Shown: one piece after another, positions 49,525-53,923 of the stretch | Layout of the letters: each line of letters opens with the position of its first letter | How positions within the stretch are numbered: position 1 is the first letter of the stretch | NCBI RefSeq assembly: GCF_015207425.1 | Contig: NZ_JADEWZ010000036.1 | Span: 1-53,923 of the forward strand | Direction of reading: 5' to 3' | Length of the DNA: 53,923 nt | Origin: Lusitaniella coriacea LEGE 07157 | Lineage (GTDB): Bacteria; Cyanobacteriota; Cyanobacteriia; Cyanobacteriales; Spirulinaceae | Notes under the pieces: generated by a model | The model's input: the letters and a program-made list of their open reading frames with translations, nothing else | Database searches by the model: none | Told to the model about the DNA's origin: nothing | Program-made: the position numbers and the translations under genes

Positions 49525-49965
49525 CTAATCTTGCTGAGGAGAACCCAAGCGTTTGAAATATTCCCAACCGCGTTGCGGCCAAACGGGACGACCGATTTTC
49601 TTGGCAATCCAACGGGCAACTTTGGGCCCCGACCACTTTCCACCGTCCGGTGCATCTCCTTGCAGCGCCTCTCGAAGTTCCTCTTGCTGTTCTGGGGTTA
49701 GCAGCGATCGCGGTTTTGGGGCTGTGCGATCCCTAGACCGATTTTTGAGGGCGCTGGGCCCTTCGCGATTGAACCGCCGAACAATTTCTTTTGCATAGTC
49801 GTAGTTCAAACTTACGATTTCTGCGGCTTGTTTGATCGTCCATTGTTGAGCAATGAGGTAGAGCAAATGCCATCGACGCGCTTCAGTGGTATCTGGCGCG
49901 TTACGGTAGCGACTCTTGAGTTCTTCAACCGTGAGATGGGTTTCTAAGTGGGCTTTGGGAGGCAT
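49525..49965 (-). CDS. Helix-turn-helix protein, IS630-transposase N-terminal type
   Basis: This 146-residue protein has a first HTH in 'LYLIAQQWTIKQAAEIVSLN' with 'YDYAKEIVRRFNREGPSALK', then the winged-helix linker 'NRSRDRTAPKPRSLLTPEQQ' and 'GGKWSGPKVARWIAKKIGRP', as in the DNA-binding half of IS630/Tc1-like transposases. It stops before any DDE domain, and no second ORF follows within 400 bp. It may be a domesticated DNA-binding protein or the front of a truncated element; I could not see inverted ends. It starts at ATG. The HlyD gene lies upstream on the same strand. Confidence 0.85.
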   Translation of the reverse strand: MPPKAHLETHLTVEELKSRYRNAPDTTEARRWHLLYLIAQQWTIKQAAEIVSLNYDYAKEIVRRFNREGPSALKNRSRDRTAPKPRSLLTPEQQEELREALQGDAPDGGKWSGPKVARWIAKKIGRPVWPQRGWEYFKRLGSPQQD

Positions 49966-50085
49966 TTATTAGTCCGTTTGCGAGGAAAGTATTTGCGAAA
50001 GAGGCAAATGCCTGCGTTCCTTTTCTCTGGTTTTTGCAGTAAAGTCCGGATTGTGGGGCTGAAATTGATAAATTTCGACACAAGA

Positions 50086-51150
50086 CTATAAATCGGCGAG
50101 CAGTCTCGCTTTTCGGAGAATGAAGGTGGCGACGCGCTCTTTGCGGGAGATGATATCCGCGATCGCTTCCATTCCCGGTTGGAGTTGGGCGTTTTTGCGA
50201 AGTGGGTTGGAGTCGTCTAGGATGATGGTCGCTTCGTAGTAGGCGGTTGCCCCTCCCCAACAATTCCCTTGACAAGGAAGCACATCGGGGGAAATGTCTT
50301 GGACTTTTCCGGTCGCCGTGCCATAGTCCGGGTAGGGATAGGCAGAAATCCGTAATTGTACGGTTTGTCCGGGTTTGACTCGACCGATATCCTGGGCGGG
50401 GACTTGCGCTTTGACGACGAGGGGAGTGTTTTGGGGAATGATGCGAACGATGGGTTCCCCTGGTTGCAGGACTTGACCGGGATTGCGTAGATTGAGTTGT
50501 AGGATTTTGCCTGGAATGGGAGATCGCACGACAATCCGATCGAGTTGTTCTTCAACGCTGCGCAGTTGTGCGTCAGTTTGATTCAAGCGGCGAGTTAGGG
50601 TTTCTCGGTTCTTAAGGAGTGCGTTGCGCTGGCGTTCGAGTTGGATACCTCGTTCTGGGCGCGATCGCGCGATCTGTGCCAATGCCCTTTCAATTTGGTA
50701 ATTGGGGTCGCTTGCAGTCGCGGCTAGGGCAGATTCTCGTACAATTTGTTTGTCGAGTCGGGCGAGTTGGAACTCAAGGGTATCGATTTGAGTTCGATTA
50801 TTTTCAAGGTGAGTTTTTAGGGTTTGTTGTTGGTTTTGCAGTTCCGGGAGGTGGGGAGAATCGATGTATGCGATCGCGTCCCCTTGCTCAATAACTTGCT
50901 TTTCTGCAACCTCAATGCGCTTGACGGTTCCCTCTCTCGATCCTTGAACGATTTGCACTTCCCGTTCCGGGCGAACTGTCGCGGTTGCTTTGACCTTAAC
51001 GTTGTACTCCATGACAACAGACAGCAAAAGGGCAATCCCCACAGTTCCCACTAAAAATAGTCCGCCGAGTCTCATCCAGCGATGAATGGGTGGGAGAAAT
51101 TCATCCCCTTGAAGGGGTTGTAAAGCATTGAAATCAGAGCGATCGTACAT
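50086..51150 (-). CDS. HlyD-family membrane fusion (periplasmic adaptor) protein
   Basis: This 354-residue protein has one N-terminal membrane helix (about 31-51, 'GGLFLVGTVGIALLLSVVME'). The periplasmic part has a barrel-sandwich half ('GTVKRIEVAEKQVIEQGDAI'), a coiled-coil hairpin (about 88-205, 'LENNRTQIDTLEFQLARLDK') and the returning half ('SPIPGKILQLNLRNPGQVLQ'). A beta-barrel follows ('VKPGQTVQLRISAYPYPDYG'). Such adaptors link an inner-membrane ABC or peptidase-ABC exporter to an outer-membrane channel. No exporter, TolC or bacteriocin-type gene is in the window, so its partner must be elsewhere. It starts at ATG. Confidence 0.92.
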   Translation of the reverse strand: MYDRSDFNALQPLQGDEFLPPIHRWMRLGGLFLVGTVGIALLLSVVMEYNVKVKATATVRPEREVQIVQGSREGTVKRIEVAEKQVIEQGDAIAYIDSPHLPELQNQQQTLKTHLENNRTQIDTLEFQLARLDKQIVRESALAATASDPNYQIERALAQIARSRPERGIQLERQRNALLKNRETLTRRLNQTDAQLRSVEEQLDRIVVRSPIPGKILQLNLRNPGQVLQPGEPIVRIIPQNTPLVVKAQVPAQDIGRVKPGQTVQLRISAYPYPDYGTATGKVQDISPDVLPCQGNCWGGATAYYEATIILDDSNPLRKNAQLQPGMEAIADIISRKERVATFILRKARLLADL

Positions 51151-51465
51151 CGTTTTTCTTAATCACGCGATCCGTTTTCCAAGCGGGATCTCGATTGAAT
51201 TGAGCGAGTAAAGATTCCCCCAGCAAAAATCGGGGGAAAGTTTCTTGAGATCGAAAGGATGATTGCACGGCACAGTCAGAATAGAGCTATTCCAACTTTC
51301 TCGCTAAAAGCGAACCCATCAGGATTTCTCCAAGACGATAGAGGGAGTTAGCGCAGCGTAAAGCACCCTGAAAATTCTGCGCCTTGCTCTCTCAAAACTC
51401 AAAAGCAATAGATATCCGGCATAGAGTTTGGGAATTCTCTATACGCTTATCTGTCCCATCTCAAG

Positions 51466-51585
51466 AATAATTTTTTGCTTAGGCTGGGCGGGTTTGAGCA
51501 ACCTTTATTAGTTAAGATTCATGAGGAACTCGCGAAACCCACCTCCACAGAAACCTCATGATGTGTCTTTTTTTAGGTAAAAACA
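51466..51585. repeat. Dispersed repeat, copy 2 (uninterrupted)
   Basis: This aligns with 48267-48298 plus 48396-48476. It contains AGGCTGGGCGGGTTTGAGCA followed directly by ACC, then CGCGAAACCCACCTCCAC and CTCATGATGTG. It lacks the 97-bp insertion and so serves as the empty-site reference. GGCGGGTTT and AAACCCACC are nearly inverted. Confidence 0.7.
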
Positions 51586-51776
51586 CGCTCTTTGGTCGCT
51601 AATAACCTAACTTGCATTGTACTTCTACTTAATGCACCCAACTCTTTATATCTTACGTTGAGCAAGCAGAACTTGGCGACCCAATCTGAAAAAAAGGCGT
51701 TTCTGAATCACAGGATAAGCTAAAACACATTCAAATTGACGCTTGGTGTGAACATCCTGAACCCCTTGCTAGGACA

Positions 51777-51975
51777 AGGGAATAGGGAACAGGGAATAGG
51801 GAATAGGGAAATAGGGAATAGGGAAATAGGGAATAGGTTTTTTCAGTTATCACTGTGTCACCCACTCTCCATCTCCTCGTCACCGTGTCACCGTGTCTCC
51901 GTTTCATCCAAAAACTCCCCCAGCTTCCCCAGCTCCCCCAGCTCCCCACTCTCCGTGTCTCCCCTTCTCCGCGTC
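51777..51975. repeat. Composite low-complexity block, inverted relative to the window start
   Basis: A GGGAATA/GGGAACA array (51777-51837) is followed by CACCGTGTC-type repeats and a C-rich part. Bases 51904-51933 are the exact reverse complement of bases 16-45. Block order is also inverted relative to 1-185. There is no coding function. Confidence 0.8.
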
Positions 51976-52024
51976 ATCCCAAATCACAATTTAAATGTAT
52001 AACAGCTTATTAATTGGGCTACTC

Positions 52025-52621
52025 TTAACCAATTAAAAGAGCAACCAAGCTATCAATCAATCGATCGCGCTCCATCGGCATAATCTCCTTTCCCTGCAAC
52101 ACTTCCTGAGTTAACACGAAATAAACCAATCCCCCAATAACAATCCTTGCAACTGCTTCGGAATCGGCAATTTTGAGTTCGGGATGAGATGCAAAATAAC
52201 CGCTCAATTCTTTAATTCCAGGATGAACGATGTTCCGAATGAGTTCCTGCGCCAAGTCGGGAAAACGCCCCGATTCGCCGACAACCAAGCGCATGAAGGC
52301 TAAATATTCGCGATCGCGCGCAATTCGATCCAGTAACTTCGTTGCCAATCTCCGCAGAACAACCTCTGGCTCCCCTTGAAGCGATTCGGTGCCAAACACC
52401 AAATAAAACCGCTCTCTTGCCATCCGCGCAACCAAAGCCTTAAACAGCCCCTCTTTATCTTGAAAATAGCTGTAAACCGTTGCTTTGGAAACACCGGCTG
52501 CGGCTGCCACTTTATCCATACTCGTTCCGGCATAGCCCTTTTCTAGAAACTCACCGATCGCGCCTTGAAAAATTTGCTCTGACTTATCGATGGAATCTTT
52601 TCGGGTATTGGGCTGGGTCAT
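52025..52621 (-). CDS. TetR/AcrR family transcriptional regulator
   Basis: The protein is 198 residues from 'MTQPNTRKDSIDKSEQIFQG' (ATG 52621); the open frame to 52909 runs back into the upstream GT2 gene and is not used. The TetR HTH is clear: 'AIGEFLEKGYAGTSMDKVAA' and 'AGVSKATVYSYFQDKEGLFK'. The C-terminal ligand domain is helical and variable ('AFMRLVVGESGRFPDLAQEL'). A 15-bp palindrome about 50 bp upstream (52670-52684) is a likely autoregulatory operator. The regulated genes are not obvious; the HlyD adaptor gene about 0.9 kb downstream is one candidate. Confidence 0.92.
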   Translation of the reverse strand: MTQPNTRKDSIDKSEQIFQGAIGEFLEKGYAGTSMDKVAAAAGVSKATVYSYFQDKEGLFKALVARMARERFYLVFGTESLQGEPEVVLRRLATKLLDRIARDREYLAFMRLVVGESGRFPDLAQELIRNIVHPGIKELSGYFASHPELKIADSEAVARIVIGGLVYFVLTQEVLQGKEIMPMERDRLIDSLVALLIG

Positions 52622-52669
52622 TTTAACGCTCGATTTTACAAATCTAATTGATTTTAAAGCTATAACCAG

Positions 52670-52684
52670 ACTAAACCGTTTAGT
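52670..52684. promoter_or_regulatory. Candidate TetR operator ACTAAAC-C-GTTTAGT
   Basis: Perfect 7-bp arms flank one base, 49 bp upstream of the tetR start and overlapping the stop codon of the upstream GT2 gene. The size and symmetry fit a TetR-family site. The sequence resembles AAACNGTTT-type operators of regulators in this family. Confidence 0.6.
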
Positions 52685-53720
52685 TTGATTCTCTCGAAGG
52701 AATTTTATACTCAACCAACGCGCGACGCTTTCCAAGCAATCGATTGAGCCAAAATTGAAATTGCCCTTGAGCTTGTGAAAATTTCCCCAACACGCAAAAT
52801 CCAGCGTAAAGGGCGCTATCTTGGGCATCAGTACCTTGCTGTCGCAAATAACGATAAATTCGGTAAGCCAAAAGCGGATAAGCACAGAACAACAGGAGAC
52901 TTCCCCCACGAGTTACCCCCGCCAACACCAACGCCAATAGTGGCAGCAAAACCCCCCAAAACCAAATACTGCGGCTTTCTTTCACCCAATGCCGTTCCGG
53001 AGTCCGACCGTGCAACCAAGCGCCCTCTGCATAAGCATGACCCGCTCGCAGCGACCGTTTCCACCACTGACCCAAGCGAGTCATTTGCGCGTCGTGGAGC
53101 GTCATTTCACCATCCAGGCGTAGAATTTTCCAATCCTTTTGCCGCAATCGCACGCACAGTTCGGGTTCCTCCCCCGCAATTAAACTAGGATTAAACCCGC
53201 CAACTTCTTGAAATGCCCTAACCTGCATCATCGCATCGCCGCCACAAGCCTTCGCTTCCCCCACGGGTGTATCCCATTCCATCTCGCACAAGCGGTTGTA
53301 AATGGATTGTTCGGGGTAGCGTTCCCGACGACGACCGCAAACAACAGCCACCTGGGGTTGAGTTTGGAGCGCGTTGTGAGCCAATTCCAACCATCCATCA
53401 GCCACCTCGCAATCCCCATCCACGAATTGTACGAATTCAAGTTGGGGATATTGTTTGAGAAGATGGGTAAATCCTTCATTGCGCGATCGCGCGGCGCTGA
53501 AAGGAATCGAAATATCTAACGCGATCGCCTCAACCCCAAGAGAACGAGCTAATTCCACACTCCCATCCGTAGAACTAGAGTCCACATACACAACAGAGCG
53601 AACCGTTCCCAAGATCGATTGCAAACATTGGCGGAGGCGTTCGCCTTCATTGCGACCAATCGCAACGCATCCAAGGGTATCAAGCGTTTGTGTTGGCTTC
53701 GTTATTGCCTTCTCGTTCAT
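52680..53720 (-). CDS. GT2 glycosyltransferase with C-terminal membrane helices
   Basis: This 346-residue protein has 'LGCVAIGRNEGERLRQCLQS', 'SVVYVDSSSTDGSVELARSL' and 'FVQFVDGDCEVADGWLELAH' (the DxD-type metal site). The acceptor block is 'GGFNPSLIAGEEPELCVRL', and two membrane segments lie near residues 250-290 ('WFWGVLLPLLALVLAG', 'SLLLFCAYPLLAYRIYRYL'). The membrane part suggests use of a lipid-linked acceptor. It starts at ATG. It lies 58 bp upstream of tetR on the same strand, with the candidate operator at its 3' end. Confidence 0.9.
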   Translation of the reverse strand: MNEKAITKPTQTLDTLGCVAIGRNEGERLRQCLQSILGTVRSVVYVDSSSTDGSVELARSLGVEAIALDISIPFSAARSRNEGFTHLLKQYPQLEFVQFVDGDCEVADGWLELAHNALQTQPQVAVVCGRRRERYPEQSIYNRLCEMEWDTPVGEAKACGGDAMMQVRAFQEVGGFNPSLIAGEEPELCVRLRQKDWKILRLDGEMTLHDAQMTRLGQWWKRSLRAGHAYAEGAWLHGRTPERHWVKESRSIWFWGVLLPLLALVLAGVTRGGSLLLFCAYPLLAYRIYRYLRQQGTDAQDSALYAGFCVLGKFSQAQGQFQFWLNRLLGKRRALVEYKIPSRESN

Positions 53721-53804
53721 CGCTATTCAAGGAGAAATTAGGCGTATTCTAGCGTAGTTCTATATTTCGTCCGAGTCGAGCCAATTCTTGAAATTCTCCC
53801 CAAA

Positions 53805-53840
53805 ACAAAAGCACCCTCCTTTTCAGAAGAGTGCTTTTGT
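53805..53840 (-). terminator. psbA terminator
   Basis: Perfect 10-bp arms ACAAAAGCAC (53805-53814) and GTGCTTTTGT (53831-53840) enclose a short loop. On the minus strand the stem begins about 31 bp after the psbA stop, and its 3' arm ends in GTGCTTTTGT followed by TTTGGGG, giving a U-rich end. This fits a factor-independent terminator. Confidence 0.8.
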
Positions 53841-53871
53841 ATTATTCAATTAGGATTGAGCTTAACTCAGC

Positions 53872-53923
53872 TTACCCGTTGATCGAAGGAGCAGTTAAAG
53901 CGACCGGAGCCGCTTCAGCACTC
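53872..53923 (-). CDS. psbA: Photosystem II D1 protein, C-terminal end (partial)
   Basis: The last 16 codons read SAEAAPVALTAPSING, followed by TAA. This is the C-terminal extension of D1 that CtpA removes after Ala344 to allow Mn-cluster assembly. The window ends exactly at the processing site, so the mature protein is outside. The sequence matches typical cyanobacterial D1 tails (SAEAAPVALTAP.ING) with Ser instead of Ala before ING. Which psbA copy this is cannot be told from the tail. Confidence 0.93.
   Translation of the reverse strand, partial: SAEAAPVALTAPSING

Larger units (their letters stand above)
51151..52024. other. Repeat-rich gene-free stretch
   Basis: This is 874 bp, the longest gap in the window. 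It includes the hlyD promoter side, copy 2 of the dispersed repeat (51466-51585), the GGGAATA array and the G/C-rich block shared with the window start. No gene is convincing. Confidence 0.6.

Overview
The window is cyanobacterial chromosomal DNA. The octamer GCGATCGC (HIP1) and its extensions recur throughout, in genes and between them. The last bases encode the exact C-terminal tail of the photosystem II D1 protein. Many small genes belong to families essentially confined to cyanobacteria (DUF3134, DUF2811, DUF2973, DUF2605, DUF3285, COP23, ZipN/Ftn2). The HpsE-like glycosyltransferases, heptamer-type short tandem repeats and XisH/XisI pair suggest a filamentous member, but the sequence alone does not fix the genus. 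I saw no rRNA, tRNA, CRISPR array, prophage or complete insertion sequence.

Layout. 0-6.5 kb: repeat block, VOC protein, fibrillin, DUF3134 protein, mraY, a secreted and membrane-anchored subtilase, and an xisH/xisI pair in which xisH carries a premature TGA. 6.5-16.7 kb: an EF-G-like GTPase, an exported TPR protein, three small cyanobacterial proteins, pdhA-cobL and the divisome gene zipN. 16.8-17.3 kb: remnants of two decayed genes (Uma2 and YwiC-like). 17.4-21.2 kb: a glycan-type cassette of a GT2 glycosyltransferase facing a tightly overlapped operon for an acyl-CoA dehydrogenase-like protein, a PIG-L deacetylase and a NodS-like methyltransferase. 21.6-27.9 kb: ChaN-like protein, GT-C membrane glycosyltransferase, Uma2 nuclease, animal-type heme peroxidase and small orphans. 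28-35.1 kb: lipA-rimM, a large pentapeptide-repeat protein, recF, a sugar-phosphate transferase, an M48 protease and a DUF456 protein. 35.6-40.6 kb: a plus-strand run yvcK-tsaE, DUF3285-ybeY-dgkA-trpG and an MBL-fold protein. 40.7-45.3 kb: a minus-strand set of three GT2 enzymes (two of them HpsE-like paralogues) and a dynamin-like GTPase. 45.6-49.1 kb: an exported proteolysis set (two trypsin-like proteases, one with TPRs, and a COP23 protein). 49.5-53.9 kb: an orphan HTH protein, an orphan HlyD adaptor, a repeat-rich gap, tetR with a candidate operator, another GT2, and the end of psbA.

Functional themes. Cell-envelope and exopolysaccharide genes dominate: mraY, five GT2 enzymes, one GT-C enzyme, one polyprenyl-phosphate sugar transferase, PIG-L and the NodS-like enzyme. 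They are mixed with housekeeping genes in translation (rimM, tsaE, ybeY), lipoylation and pyruvate oxidation (lipA, pdhA), DNA repair (recF) and division (zipN).

The most notable observations are: the ACAD/PIG-L/NodS/GT2 cassette, which resembles Nod-factor chemistry; a small inverted-repeat element nested in one of two copies of another dispersed repeat, with the second copy acting as an empty-site reference; an apparent solitary IS605-type right end that can fold like an omega-RNA tail; a composite repeat block present in inverted orientation at both ends of the window; several genes apparently invaded by short tandem repeats; and the xisH nonsense codon.
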